Source: Ephemerocybe angulata (taxonomy: Eukaryota > Basidiomycota > Agaricomycetes > Agaricales > Psathyrellaceae). From it: a DNA stretch of 35,735 bases. Shown here one piece after another: positions 1 through 11,901 of the stretch (within the stretch, counting starts at the first letter, position 1; each line of letters opens with the position of its first letter). The notes under the pieces are model-generated. The model searched no databases. It was given only the letters and a program-made list of their open reading frames with translations, and had not been told where the DNA came from. The stretch is from NCBI GenBank assembly GCA_013368325.1, contig JAACJK010000136.1:1-35735 (forward strand). Direction: 5' to 3'. Both the position numbers and the translations under genes were made by a program.

Positions 1-1
1 T

Positions 2-610
2 TTGGATGCAATTGGACGTGTTTGGGATCTGAGAACTGGAAAGACCGCTATGGTTCTGGATGGGCACGTCAAGGCTATCCTTGCTGCCGCCTTCTCCCCG
101 AATTGGTGAGTAGAATCATGTGTCCCTCTCTTCTACGCTCACGCAGTTTTAGCTATCAAGTTGCGACTGGGCTAGCGACGACACAATACGGATATGGGAT
201 ATGCGTGCCATCAAGTCTCTGTACACCATCCCTGCTCACTTGTCCAACGTTTCCGATATTCGATTCTTCCACGCGAACGATCTTTATTTCAAGCACTCAC
301 CACCAGACGTTTCCATGAACGGGACAGACGAGAAGACAAGGACAAGCGGACCGAAGTCGATGCAGAAAAAGAGTATAGGTTGGCGCAGGAGGAGTGGAGA
401 TATCGTTCTGGATTGTTCTTCGCGAGCTCTGGATACGATGGTCTTGTGAAATTGTGGAGTGCCGACGACTGGCAATTGCAGCGGACGCTATCCACTGACG
501 CGGGCAAGGTCATGTCTGTGGACATCTCAAGTGACGGAAATATGATAGCGTCAGGTACATACAACCGTAACTTCCAACTCTTTGCCCCGGAGGAAACTGT
601 AACCCTGTAA
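2..610 (+). CDS. PRP4: U4/U6 snRNP protein Prp4 (WD40 repeats), C-terminal part
   Basis: Prp4 is the WD40 subunit of the U4/U6 di-snRNP and acts in the nucleus in spliceosome assembly. The window cuts off its 5' end. Successive blades are readable: [10 protein letters not shown], then [19 protein letters not shown], then [16 protein letters not shown] and [20 protein letters not shown], ending [12 protein letters not shown] and TAA at 608-610. This order and the '[11 protein letters not shown]' and 'GKVM-DISSDG' signatures fit Prp4 better than a generic WD40 protein. An intron is seen at 106-152 (GTGAGT...TTTTAG). Two frame breaks occur, near 175 (just before the SGDD-like residues) and near 334, where AAGAC is expected to be AAGGAC. 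Each is repaired by adding one base, so they look like sequence errors. A fungal charged insertion lies between the last two blades. I am confident of the family; the exact frames depend on the indels. Confidence 0.88.
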
Positions 611-815
611 CCTCGCCTTCTCCAATATATCGACTTTTACTTGGAGCACTGGGAAAGTAAAGGAATTTCAAGAAATATGTGGTTCCTGAGCTTGTCTGAG
701 GAACGCGAGAACGCGTCCGTCGGAGATCGAAAACAACCAATACAACGCGCGACGGTGGTCATCCGGGCTTGCCGCGAACCAACACCAAGTTCTTCGCCGT
801 CGTGCACCCGCAAAC

Positions 816-3515
816 ATGCAAGTCGCCCCAAGAGCTCCCGGAAACTCACAAGCTCCAGTCAAAATCTACAATGCCGTCTACTCATCGGTCCAGGTGCGTC
901 GGTTTACCCCTAACGCACCATTTCTGACCGTGACACGCTCTTGATTCGTAGGTTTACGAGTGCATGGTCCGGGGTATCGCTGTAATGAGGCGTAGAAATG
1001 ATTCATACGTCAATGCAACGCAAATACTCAAGGTGGCCGGTGTAGACAAAGGGAGAAGGACGAAATTTTGGAGAAGGAAATCCTGCCTGGGAAGCACGAG
1101 ATGTCCAGGCGGTTATGGAAGTATCAGGGTACATGGTACGTGACGACTTCCGTTCAGGCGTTTAGTGGGGCTCAGACGCCTCCTTGCAGGATACCTCTCG
1201 AGAAAGGTCGCGATATTGCAGCTCAGTATGGGGTAGCGCCACTGTTGTCGCCTTTGTTCGATTTTCAGCCAACCACCAATTCCCTGGGAGCACTGCCGGT
1301 CTCACGCCCGGAGGCACCGCGTCGCCCCGGCCGCTCTCTGCGTCATCATCGTATTCCAGCATCGGGCCCTCCGGAGCGCATACAACATGTCCTCGCTCCC
1401 TTCTAATCTCCCTCCGGCTCCTATAATGCCTGGTTCAGCACTGCGTCTCTGAACCAAGGACGAGCACAAGGTCTCTTCACCCCTTCTACCACTAGCGCCA
1501 ACATGCGGCCTTCTGGATTCCACTCTCCATTTGGCTCACAACCATCGTCGTCCCAAACACCACCTCCAGGATCGTCTCTCAAACGAAACCGCTCTGAAGC
1601 TGACGTTGAGGGACCGTCTGGACCTTACAATGGTATGCTGGAATTGTGAGCGCTTGCTTGTTCCTCGCTAACAACCAATTTAGATTATGCCATGGCGGAT
1701 GCTACTTCGGCTGCAACCACACCTCAACCAAATGGTGAAGAGGATCCATCACCCGCCAAGAGACAGAGACTGGGAGGAACCCCGGCTGATCTCCAACCAC
1801 GGACGCTGAATAACCCTCTCAACGGAATGTCGCGACCGTCAAGCACGGTGAACGGCGCGAACGGAATACAACCATCTGAAATCGTGGAGGTCCACAAGAC
1901 GCGCTTCGCCACCAAGCCTTCTATACCGCGGGGTGTGACGTACACGCGCCATTTAAAGATTCGCGGCGGACTGCGCTAGTCGCCTTGATATGTCAGCGAG
2001 ACGACCCAGCCGCTGTCATGGAAGCTCTTCGCGAAATATCCATGGACCCGTCCACTTCTACCACGACCGTTGATGTTGATGTGATCCTCGATGAAAAAGG
2101 GCATACAGCGTTGCATATGGCTGCCAGTCTCGGAAGGTGCCAGACGGTGGAGGCTCTCATTGCGAGCGGAGCGGACATTCACCGGGGCAATCACCTCGGC
2201 GAGACACCGCTCATCCGGGCATGTATTGCAACGCACAACTCGGACCACCAGACGTTCCAGCAGATGGTTATGTACCTGAGTTCGTCGATACGGACGTTGG
2301 ATACCTCCAAAAAGTCGGTGATCCACCATATCATCAACCTTGCTGGGGTGAAGGGCGGGCAGTGGTTGCGCGGTATTATCTTGACCAGATTTTCTTTTGG
2401 ATTGCACAGCATGAGGGCGGGGATTTCAGGTCGATTGTTGATTTGCAGGACGAACACGGAGATACGGGGTTGAACATCGCTGCGCGTGTAGGGAACCGTA
2501 GTCTTGTGCGGACGCTATTGGATGTGGGCGCTAATCGGCTAACGCCTAATAAACTTGGATTGAGACCAGGGGATTATGGCGTGGAGACAGAGGTTCGTGA
2601 ATTCCTTCGACCCCCTGCGTGTTATACTTACTTGTACCTCTAGGAGTTGAGCGGTGGTCCGCGTGCAGAGGACATTCTATCGAACTTAAGAAGCGGCCCT
2701 TCAGTTCCTGTGCAGAAGAGTCAAGACGTCATCGCGGACATGACAACCATGGTCCAGAGCCTCAGCACCGAGTTCCAGGGCGAGATTAAGTCAAAGCAAG
2801 ATGCTCTGGACGTCACACAAGCCCATCTACGCGCCGCGACGCGTGAATTGTCCGAAAAGCGCAAGCTGATCCAGGTCTGGCAAACGCGGTGTGCGGAGCT
2901 CGATCAGATCAACCAGCGCATACGGAACGTAGATAAGGCGCTTGCGGAGGAAGACAGATTCGACTGGACTGGGCGGACAGATCTGGAGGGTAATGATGCT
3001 CGAGCTACCGCCGGCCCTGCGTTCCAGTGGCGAGGGACGAAGTCAACTATGGTTGGGATGGGCGGGAGTGTGGACTTGTCGTTCACTGTCGACAGCGAGC
3101 CGCCCGTGCCGGTGACGGACTCCCCAGCGAGTTTGGTGAAGCTGCGCAGACTCAAGCTTTGGCATCAGAGAATGGAGGAGCTTGTGCAGGCGAGGCTGAA
3201 GGGTCTCCAGGGTGCGAGTGCAGAGAAGGAGTACCAGTGTAAGAAGATCGTGGCGCTTTGCACGGGGATTCCATTGGACAAGGTCGAGGATGTGAGGCTT
3301 TCTCTTTTCGGCGTGGATACGATGGTACTGAAAGCTCGGCCTTTTAGATGTTGGAGAATTTGGTCATCGCGGTGGAAAGCGAGGCTCAGGTTGTGGATAT
3401 TGGCAGGGTTTCAGGATTCATGCAGAAGGTTCGGACAAACCCATTTGTGAATTTTGGTCAGACCACAAATAAGTAGCTGACGGTCCTTTCCTAGGTTCGT
3501 GATGGTATCATCTAG
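816..3515 (+). CDS. MBF-type APSES (KilA-N) ankyrin transcription factor, Mbp1/Res-like
   Basis: This is a DNA-binding subunit of the MBF/SBF class, which drives G1/S transcription. The start MQVAPRAPGNSQ leads into VKIYNAVYSSVQ and VYECMVRGIAVMRRRNDSYV, the APSES/KilA-N fold (about 850-1250), including NATQILKVAGVDKGRR. A low-complexity Pro/Ser linker follows. Ankyrin repeats lie at about 1985-2590 (GHTALHMAASLGR, GETPLIRAC, GDTGLNIAARVGN). A coiled-coil C-terminus (about 2700-3510) ends in KVEDMLENLVIAVE and KVRDGII. Exons read as 816-893, 952-1135, 1190-1632, 1684-2592, 2644-3291, 3348-3428 and 3495-3515. Two donors are GTTCG rather than GTRNG. Frame is lost by single missing bases near 1063, 1102, 1109, 1120, 1953 and 2355, plus at least two more between 1290 and 1460. 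Each restores conserved residues if one homopolymer base is added, so this is probably one functional gene with consensus errors. It converges on the minus-strand gene at 3545. Confidence 0.92.
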
Positions 3516-3544
3516 CTCGGTTTGTGGCCATGGGACATGTATTT

Positions 3545-4937
3545 TTATAGTTGCCAAGTATGCACAAATCTGTACCGCTGGACGGGAGTGAAAAGGTTGC
3601 AGAGGAAGGGGGTATTTATCATACTTTGCGATCCATCCTTGCCTTTGTCAGATCGAGAAGGAGGAACTCCGAATGCCAAAGCGAACACATGGGCGAACTT
3701 GGTGTCTTCTTTCGCCTCCTTCACGATGTAGAGGATTGTTGAGATTAGTGTGTCGCAGATGACGAAGACAAATAACTCACAAGGAATATGACAAGGTTAT
3801 CTTCTGTCGCAGCAATGCTGTCGACGCCAATGCCTTGCGTTATGTGTAAGGGTATATCCTTGGAGTACTCGGTGGGCACCAGAACGGACTTTTGGCCAAC
3901 ATGGAACCATGATGGGCCAACGCTAGCTTTGCTTGCTTCAGGGTATGGGGGAAAATCGATGAGTCCAAGCCTATCCTTGGGACCATGCTGCTCTTCGACA
4001 CCAAGCTTGGGGATGAGGTAGATAATACGGTTTCCAACAACTTGGGCACATCGGAGAGAGGTGGGTATGTTTTTCATTACGCAGTTCCATTCTGGCCATG
4101 GAACGCATTGCCTGTCTAGGCGGCTTGTCGGTCGGAAATGTCCGGATTGGCGCAGAAGAGAGCTCACGAGGGTATTGGCGCGCATCTCTAGTGGCGGTTA
4201 CGTTTGGAGCGAACGTCATTTCGGCGTCGCCCCAGTGCTTCGGGAGTTCATACTCTCGGTCTGTGATGACTTTACTCAAATCCGTGACGTTAGACGGTCA
4301 GATCTGACCGTCTACCCGTCCGATAGGTATATTGCTGGTGACGAGTCCAGCACTGAAGTTCATATTGATTGCTGGCGCGATAGTGGGAGTGTACATATCA
4401 TGGCCAGCGGCATTAAAGGACTGAGTTCCCTGAAAGGTATGATCATTCGGCCCATTTCGGCCAAGGACTGGGTGTTGTGAACTCTTGGCACAGCCTGGGC
4501 GCTTGTTTGACAGTGGAACATGGACTCAGAAGGGGATCTTCGATAAAGTTGAAACAGAGCGGCACGTAATGGAGGGAAAGAGGGTTGCAGGAAAGAAAGT
4601 GTCTGGACCTTCCCAGATCGCTATTGCTCTGCCGACGACATTTAGTGTCTTGGGGCAATAGGGCTGAAATAGGCGCCCACCCCAGACAAGCCGTCAGACA
4701 ACGTCCCGATCCCCACGGCATACAGTCATTGACATTCCATTTATTCTCAGCAACACATGTCAGGGAGGCGTTATGTTGTCTATCTTCACACAAGCTTGAA
4801 TGGACCGTTCCTCGAGAAAAAATAGGATTTTCTTTTTCAATGTTCGGGCCGACTGTAACGCTGTGGCCCAAAGAAACTTGTACAGATGAGGCAACTCGCC
4901 CTACAAATACATCGAAAGCACGGCTACCTTCAGCCAA
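3545..4937 (-). CDS. Unrecognised basidiomycete protein, frame-broken
   Basis: I do not recognise this protein. Coding-like stretches on the minus strand are RAFDVFVGRVASSVQVSLGH (from about 4917), CQEFTTPSPWPKWAEMGRM (about 4450), REYELPKHWGDAEMTFAPN (about 4230-4260), RLGLIDFPPYPEASKASVG (about 3960) and DSIAATEDNLVIFL (about 3800). A GTGAGT intron near 3742-3780 leads to a final exon, KEDTKFAHVFALAFGVPPS, which ends at TAA 3545-3547. The composition and the 'AATEDNLVIF' type strand recall the beta-propeller-like halves of fungal F-box proteins, but I see no F-box, so no function is assigned. The frame changes at least twice and an in-frame TGA lies inside the palindrome at 4291-4314. The first in-frame Met at 4937 is only 21 bp from the neighbouring permease's stop codon, which leaves no room for a promoter. 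This could be a decayed gene or one with indel errors. Confidence 0.45.
4291..4314. repeat. Perfect 24-bp palindrome
   Basis: The half-site TAGACGGTCAGA is followed directly by its exact reverse complement, with no spacer. Pairing stops one base outside on each side. It lies inside the coding-like stretch of the unrecognised minus-strand gene and introduces a TGA in that reading frame. Confidence 0.9.
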
Positions 4938-4958
4938 ATAGTGAAATCCATGCGTAAA

Positions 4959-7850
4959 CTACAGTATTATAACACGAGTTCCGAGATCCGCGACAGAGTG
5001 CGGAAACTCGGACCCGGGGCAGCTCATGAACATGATTGACGTTGGGATATCTAGGTGGTGGGCCAAAGCATGTACACTATGAGGGTCGAACACTCCTTCA
5101 ACTAGGAGCTATGAAGGTTTGAATATAAGCTTGTCAGAATATATACGTGTGGGTGCTAGAGTAAGGCTTACAAGGTCAATGGTGATTTCAGGGAAAGCTT
5201 CATCGAGGACTGCATGACGAAGGGGTAAGCACATAGTTCGGATTCCAGAGATGGCCACAATTCACTCTTTGCATTTGACTCGAGCTCAGATGGTATCCCT
5301 CCTTTCTCCTCCTCGTAAAAGTGGATGATCTTCAGATGCGACGTTTCTTCGTTTTTCTGGACGTAGAGGATCATGTGAAAGAGGAGGTTGATCTATATGA
5401 GCAGTAAGAGAATGTCAACTTCGTTGGGCATAAGAGAACTTACTTCATCCCCTTTGACACAGATGCAGACAACCTGTCTCTTCACCCTAGTCATTAGTTT
5501 CACTAGTCCGAGACCCGTCCGATGGTGTGGCACAACAGCGGCCTCCGCCGGCCCACCACTGCGCAAGCTATGCCATTGATCGTACACCCAGTAGATATAC
5601 CTGAGGATGGAGACCTTGTTCTGTGTGGCGATCAACGCACTGAGCACCCCCAAGACGTATATTGCGAAATAGCCAGCGGTTTTAGGGTTGATCGCGATGT
5701 TACCCGCGAGGATAACAGGCGAAACGATCAGCAGGGCGAAGAGAATAGTAGAGAGCCTGGTTATAGACGAGCGACGCAGGCGTCCTCGATTGAACCGAAG
5801 CAGGAGGAGGGAGAGAGGAAAGAGCGCCATGACGCTGAGCCAGACGATGGAAAACATTTGAGATATCACGCCCAAGTTTGCACTTGCAGACGCGTAGACG
5901 ATACCGCAGAACCCGACAAAGCAGAATACGGAGACATAGGGCGCCTGGGTTTTGGTTATTACGTTGAGGAAGATCTTTGGGAGGACGCGGTGTTGGGATA
6001 GCTGTTCGAGCAGTTCGCAGGCGCTGAGGATTCCGGTGAGGGTTCCGCCGCACAAGACGATGAAGGCATCGGCGACTATCCATATCCGAAGCCACTTGCC
6101 AGCAACCTAAGCAGAATAGACCATGAGACGCGAAGGAGGAAGTTAACAAGTATACACACCGTCTCTCCCAGGACGCTGAGTACGTTCGCGCCTCCTCGGA
6201 TTAGGTCCAGGGGGATGGTGGCAACCACGAGGAGCATGAGCAAGGTGTTGAATATGATGGCAGGTATATGAAGATTCCTGAATACGGCTGGGAACCGACC
6301 TTCCTTGATGCGCGAGATATAGGATGGTGTACCTAGATAAAACAAGAATGTTCAATCTCGACGGAAAACTTGTAACACAGCTCTCCACTCACATTCGAAC
6401 CCCGTTAACCCCAGCATCCCCAGGCATACCCCATAGTAAACCTGCTTCAAGATCCCAGAAATGGACGTTCCAGCATTTTCAGTCATCCCCTGAGCCCAGT
6501 TGCTTTTTAGCTGCCCGTTCCCCGTCCGAACCCAATGTACAACACTCGCTAATACGAGTGCCGTCATAGTCAAAACCTTCATCGCTCGTTAGAACACACC
6601 GAAGTAGAGGGCGTTCTCGACTTACGTGTAAGCCCAACACAGATAAGGCAATCCTCGCACTCTCGCGCACCCCGAAGAGACTGACGGCTGTAAAAAGGAT
6701 AAGCACCATGACTGCAAGGACCCAAGATGGAAATGGCAATGCCACTTCTCCAGCTAGATATTCAGCTGCAGTTGCTGATGATACGATGGATGTAGAAGCG
6801 AAGTCGAGCACAAGAAGCGATGATCCCACCACTGCTAGACCCTTTGTGGATACATTGAGCCTTGGATAGGGGATTAGCTGAGATCACAACTATCTAGAGT
6901 AGCTTGCACGCACAGATAGGTGTAGGGTGCACCACTAATTGGTAGTGCAGAGGCCAATTCGACCATTATAGGTCTCCAGAGAAAAAGGATGAGGGTGGCA
7001 ACGAAGAGGCATATGGGTGAGCTAGTTCCGGTGACATGAGCGCGAAGATACAGTCGACGGGCAGGGCAGGCACTTACAACACTCCAGCTACTACGATCAC
7101 GGCAGGAAACGCGTAAAACACGCTTCCCAATACAGCGTTTCCTGCAAGGGCAGCAGCGGTGAATTGCCCTAACACTCTATCCCGCTTCCTCCGCTCGATA
7201 GCTTCGTTGGCTGCTTGGCGATCGCTAGAAGACAGCTTTAGGTGTCGTATAGAGCCCCATCCAGCGAACTCAAAGGCATTGGAAAGGTTTATAAATCTCG
7301 AGGGAATCCCCGTGTAAATTTTCAGCCCAGAGTTGTCTGCGGGGCGGTATCGCTGGCGACGCAATATAATGCCGTACTGAGAATCGCTGAATGTCGGAGG
7401 TGGCACCGTATCGTTGTGTAACGCGGTGTCTGCGAAGAGTTTAGCATAGAAGGCGCTAGCTATCTTGAGAAGCACGTACTACGCGGTTTCTTGGTTCCTG
7501 TTGCATCCACAACGTCCTCCTGGCAACCTGGGGAGCCCACCAGGACGGGAGGCGGTTCGATGGCAATCCACTCGTCCGGATTGTCTAGAGGTCTATGGTC
7601 ATCTGTACTGGTAGTTTTAGTATAGGGTTCGTCTGAGGTATAGTTGCAGAGCGTAGCGCTGGTTGAGGGCCGCAAGGACATCGTAATTCGTGAAGAATGC
7701 GGGCAAGACAAGGGTTGGTCCAACTTCCAGATGCTGGGAGCCCTCTTTTAAGGGGTTTCGAAGGCATAAAAAGGGGCTAACAAAGGTTGATGTGTGCTTA
7801 CACCACGTTCTTTCATCTCGCTCCGCATCATAAAAGGCATTGAGGTCCAT
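4959..7850 (-). CDS. APC-superfamily amino-acid permease/transporter
   Basis: This is a polytopic plasma- or vacuolar-membrane transporter of the amino acid-polyamine-organocation superfamily. A long cytosolic N-terminus begins MDLNAFYDAERDERT (7850) and contains YRPADNSGLK and AFEFAGWGSIRHLKLS. TM1 follows (ALAGNAVLGSVFYAFPAVIV), then about eleven more hydrophobic segments, including SPICLFVATLILFLW, SWVLAVMVLILFTAVSLFG, GFECTPSYISRIKEGRFP, WIVADAFIVLCGGTLTGILS and MALFPLSLLLL. After the last TM a soluble tail reads ILYVQKNEETSHLKIIHFYE, DEAFPEITIDL, LLVEGVFDPHSV and IPTSIMFMSCPG, ending at TAG 4959-4961. At least eight short introns are seen, for example 7430-7479 (GTACGT...GCAG). One frame break near 7640 (QLY to TSDEP) is repaired by one base. 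The transported substrate cannot be told from sequence. It is divergent to the YVC1-like gene. Confidence 0.9.
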
Positions 7851-8096
7851 TCACAATGTTGTGGGCTGAAAGAAAGCAATTGACGGGCGTCTATGTGTGG
7901 TTTACAATGCTTTATTGACGCCGAACATGACGAATTACGCTTTGTCGTTGCCTTCGGAGTCTGAAACAGCTAATAGGTGCCGCGCAGTGTGACGGTGTGC
8001 GGCCTCTGTTGGGGGTGAAGGACTTGCTTCAACTTGCAGGTTGTCCGCGACCACCATAGCTCATGTTCTTGTTCCCTGCCACGACCCATATCCATA
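7851..8096. promoter_or_regulatory. Divergent promoter region between permease and YVC1-like channel
   Basis: A 246-bp gap separates the start codons of two head-to-head membrane-transport genes, so both promoters must lie here. I see no strong TATA box or duplicated operator. This is inferred from gene layout only. Confidence 0.5.
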
Positions 8097-11000
8097 ATGT
8101 CAGAATCTCAGAATGAGTTGCAACCTCTCCTTAATAGGTGCGACTAGGAGCTCGTCATTACCCGTGTTTCAAGGGATTGAACCTCCCGTGCCTGGTTCTA
8201 TCACAGTAACGATGTCGAGGCGACGCCAGTCTTCCCTCTTATCCAATTGATACGAGCGGTGTGTAGCATTTTTCTGAACTTCGATCGTATACTGACATCA
8301 TGAAAGGATGTTTCTGTGAGTGGAGGCACTTCATAGCAAGAGGGTTCCTTCTGGTTCTGCCTTAAATCCACGGAGCTGATTCGGGTTCCTGATCCAATCA
8401 TAGCACACTATTGGTGCATAGCCGTCTATGCTTACTCTGTAAAACGCTTTCTGACTCTTAAATAGATACCCCACTATCATACGAAACTGTGTGTTCTGCC
8501 TCTGAAAAGGATTGCAGTATACTGACATCGGTCGCTTCCAGCTCACATCCCCAGAAGTGACTATTGGTGTGCTCCAACCCTTGGTCGACAAGTACGCCGC
8601 GATCCAGCAAGAAGGGAACCTGTCTGTTGTCTTCTGTATACTTCTCAACCGAGTCCATTTCATCCGAGATGAAGATCTCTTTACCGCTACCCTCTCCAAA
8701 TCTCGTGCGGACTTCTGCGAACTCCTCGCGACACGGGTTTTCCGAGAGAACGCATACAGCTTATTGGATCTGACCGTTGTCCTCACCACTGTCTGGCATG
8801 TATATGCTGGTGCTGATCCACGCTTGCTCGAAAAGGCGAAGCGGGAGCGAGATGACGAGCTAGAAAACAGAGTTGGCAACGCTATCGAACTCGCAATCCT
8901 TGGAAAGGCCAAAAGGTTCATCAAGAGCACCTCATGTCGTCGGGTCATCGAGGCAATCTGGTCGTAAGCGCATTACGGTACTATCGGACGCACAAGTTTG
9001 TTAAAGACTATAAACAGAGGACGTTGCGTTTATCAGGCCCAGAGTACACATTCCATTCTCTCTGATGTGAGTCGCGCTTTCCTTGACCAAGCCATAACTG
9101 GTATTGATATGCGTTACTCAGACGTACAAACGAACGCCAGTCCATTTCTACGATCCTCACAAAGCACCCCTTCTGGACCATTACCGGTACGTCTTCTCTC
9201 GACGCATTCGGAAACTCTGGGTAACAAGGACTCCTTAGCCTCAAAGTCCCATCTATCCGTTCCGTTCTTGAATATATGAAGTACGTTTCTGATGACACTG
9301 ACCGGGTTGGGTCTCATCTGAACTGTCCAGCTTTATTATTCTCTTCGTCTTATACGTCACCGCTCTGGAGTTCGCGGATATACACCGCTTCAATCTTTCT
9401 GAGCTTCTATTTATTATATACTCGCTTGGTTTCACTCTGGAGAAGGTTGCGGCCATGCAGGAGCACGGTATACGAGGTGCGTGAGTCGTGGTGGATTGCT
9501 GAGACTTTAACCTGAATATCGTGGCAGTCTATTTCAAAGGAACCTGGGTATGATTATTCATCTGCAGTTCACCACACCCACCACTAACTTTGAGTGCCAG
9601 AACGCCTTCGACTTAGCTTTTGGTGAGCCGTTATGAACTAACAGTGGTGAGTCTTTCCTCATGAACGCTTTGCACAGTGACCAGCTTTGCGGTATACGTG
9701 ATATTGCGCCTATACGGTATTAATCACCATAGTAAGTTGCCTCTGAGCCTGACAATCGCCAAGATCTCACTCTTCGTCAGAGTATTGGGCCAAAGCTTTG
9801 GGCATTGATACCTTGGCACTTATTGCATGTTTATTATTTCCTCGGTAAGACTTTGCCTCGCCCACTCATTGATTTTTGTAAATATCCCTTTAGGTTGGCA
9901 TTCGTGACCTTCAAGAACAATCTCATGGTCCTTTCACTCCGAGCAATGATGCTGCAGTTCGTCCTCCTCATGTGCATTGCGATGTTCTGTTTCTGCGGAT
10001 TCCTGTATGCTCTGTGGACGTAAGATAATCATCATGAACTTGGAGGAAAGGTTTACTGAAGTCCAGCTAGGTTCAGTCGGAATGGGGCGGGGTGCGTTCT
10101 CTTTGTAGCTCTTTTCGAACCAGGAAACTGACGCCAAGGGGATGTCGTTCTCAGCTTTGAGGCAGGGTGCGTGATGAGCTTGTTGTTCTTGAATTTGACC
10201 TGACCTGTAAAGGTAGCGAGATCGCATGGTGGATGCTGGATTTGTGGTTCGGTCTTGATGCCAGCGGGTTTCAGAACGCCAGTAAGTTCTGAACTGGATT
10301 AACCCAAACACTTTTCAACGGGGCGCTATAGCGAGGTTCCATCCAACTCTGGGCCCAGTGCTCATGGTCATATACGCTTGCCTGAGCAACACCTTGCTTT
10401 TGACTGGTGAGATTATATATGCTGTATAATTTACCTCGCTAACTTTCAATGTTTAGTCCTTGTGTCTGTGAGTTCTATTGACGAATGCAGCTGAGTGGAA
10501 CTAAGAGATTCCAGATCCTTTCGAACACATTTGCGAAAATTAACGAAGATGCAGCGGCAGAGGCAATGTTCCGCAAGGCAGTTCTAACAATCGAAGGGTA
10601 CGTCTCTGCATGTTCTCAAAGGCTTCTGATCCAACAACATAGCCTGCCTTAGTGTCAAAGCGGACTCGTTGTTTTCCTATCAGCCTCCAATCAATCTGTT
10701 TGCAGTATGCGTCATGCTCCCTGCAAGTTACATCCTGTCCCCTCGTTGGTTCCATAAGGTGCGTGCTTTCTCGTCACCCCCTGCAATAGCATGTACTGAT
10801 TGTTTGGTTCAAGGTGAACGTCTTCATGATCAGGTAGGACATCTCTCTATTGAACCTCATCCTCCGCCTCACAATCACCCAGAGCGACGAGCTTCCCCAT
10901 TCTCCTGATAATATCGTTCTATGAGCGGCAAGCCAAGGCTGCGGGATCGGTCAACTTCTCAGAGACGATATCCCATATTGGTGAAACCGTATTCGACACA

Positions 11001-11901
11001 CTACTACCGAGACCCCTTAAGCGCATGTGTACGTGTTCTTCGATGGTCTTTATCTACAAGCTTTCTGAATTGCCTCGTCGTTTAGCGATCTTTGAAGGGT
11101 TCGCTGGCTCTGAAGGTGACATTGACGCGGTGAGTTCCTTGCTTCTTCTTCCTCGCTTGGCTCTCTTAATAATGGGCGTAGATATTCGAAATTGCCGAAG
11201 ACTCGGAGGATGCTGTTGACCTCAATGAGGACGACGACGGGTCTGGTAACAGCCAACAGCGTTTGCGAAGAGGCTCCGGGTACTCTTACACGTCTCCGAA
11301 ACGGCCTGTCGTCAAGAAGCCCTCCCGATCTCCTGGACCACAGCGCGCTCTACCGCGCTTGAGGACGAACGCTTTGATGCCACCACGGCCGTCGGATTCA
11401 GTGTCTTTCAGTCCTCTAACCCAGGTGTACCAGCCTGTGATTTTTACGGAGGACGTGGACGATGGGTCTGGCACGAGTTTACTACCCCCCGCCACATCTA
11501 CGGCGCTGAGCTACGGGGCGGCCAGCAGGCGGAGGATAAATTCGATGGTACCCGGCAGACGTGGGGGGCCGGACCCGTTGCTCGCCCAAGCTCAGATGAA
11601 CAACGCAATGAAAAAGTTTCCGGGAGGACTTAGTCCGCCTTCGCCTCCGGAGCGTGGAGGTGGGGGGAATGGTGCTGTGGATATTGTGCCGCCAAGGGGA
11701 CGGTCGGGAGAGAGAAATAACTTCTCGTCGAGTTTAGGACAGGTACAGGAGCTGGAGGGAAGCGAGGAGAGGGCAACTCCAACTCCTGATCCATCCTTGG
11801 TGGAAAAGAGGCTGGATGATATCGAACGAAGACAGGAGAGGATTGAGAGTCTCTTGTCGCAATTGGTGGACGGCATTTCACGAGGGGAGAAGTCAGGGTG
11901 A
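8097..11901 (+). CDS. YVC1: YVC1/TRP-like vacuolar calcium-permeable cation channel
   Basis: This is a fungal TRP-family channel expected in the vacuolar membrane, where it releases Ca2+. The proposed start MSESQNELQPLLN (8097) leads to PVFPLIQLIRA and DTPLSYET. A large exon at 8542-8963 carries LTSPEVTIGVLQPLVDKYAA and LLNRVHFIRDEDLFTATLS. Small exons then code GRCVYQAQSTHSILSD (9018-9066), TYKRTPVHFYDPHKAPLLD (9122-9186), LKVPSIRSVLEYM, FIILFVLYVTALEF, YSLGFTLEKVAAMQEHGIR and VYFKGTW/NAFDLAFV. Later segments read LALIACLLFPR, FVTFKNNLMVLSLRAMM and the pore-side WWMLDLWFGLDASGF, then RFHPTLGPVLMVIYACLSN. The C-terminus has NEDAAAEAMFRKAVLTIEG, PASYILSPRWFHK, a disordered basic tail and a final coiled coil (KRLDDIERRQERIESLLSQL). 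There are about 16 introns. The N-terminal exons before 8465 are uncertain and appear to contain a one-base frame error. Confidence 0.87.

Noticed and set aside
1692..3450. Separate ankyrin gene and separate coiled-coil gene downstream of the APSES domain
   Set aside because: APSES, ankyrin and coiled coil in this order form one known protein architecture, and the breaks are one-base indels or introns.
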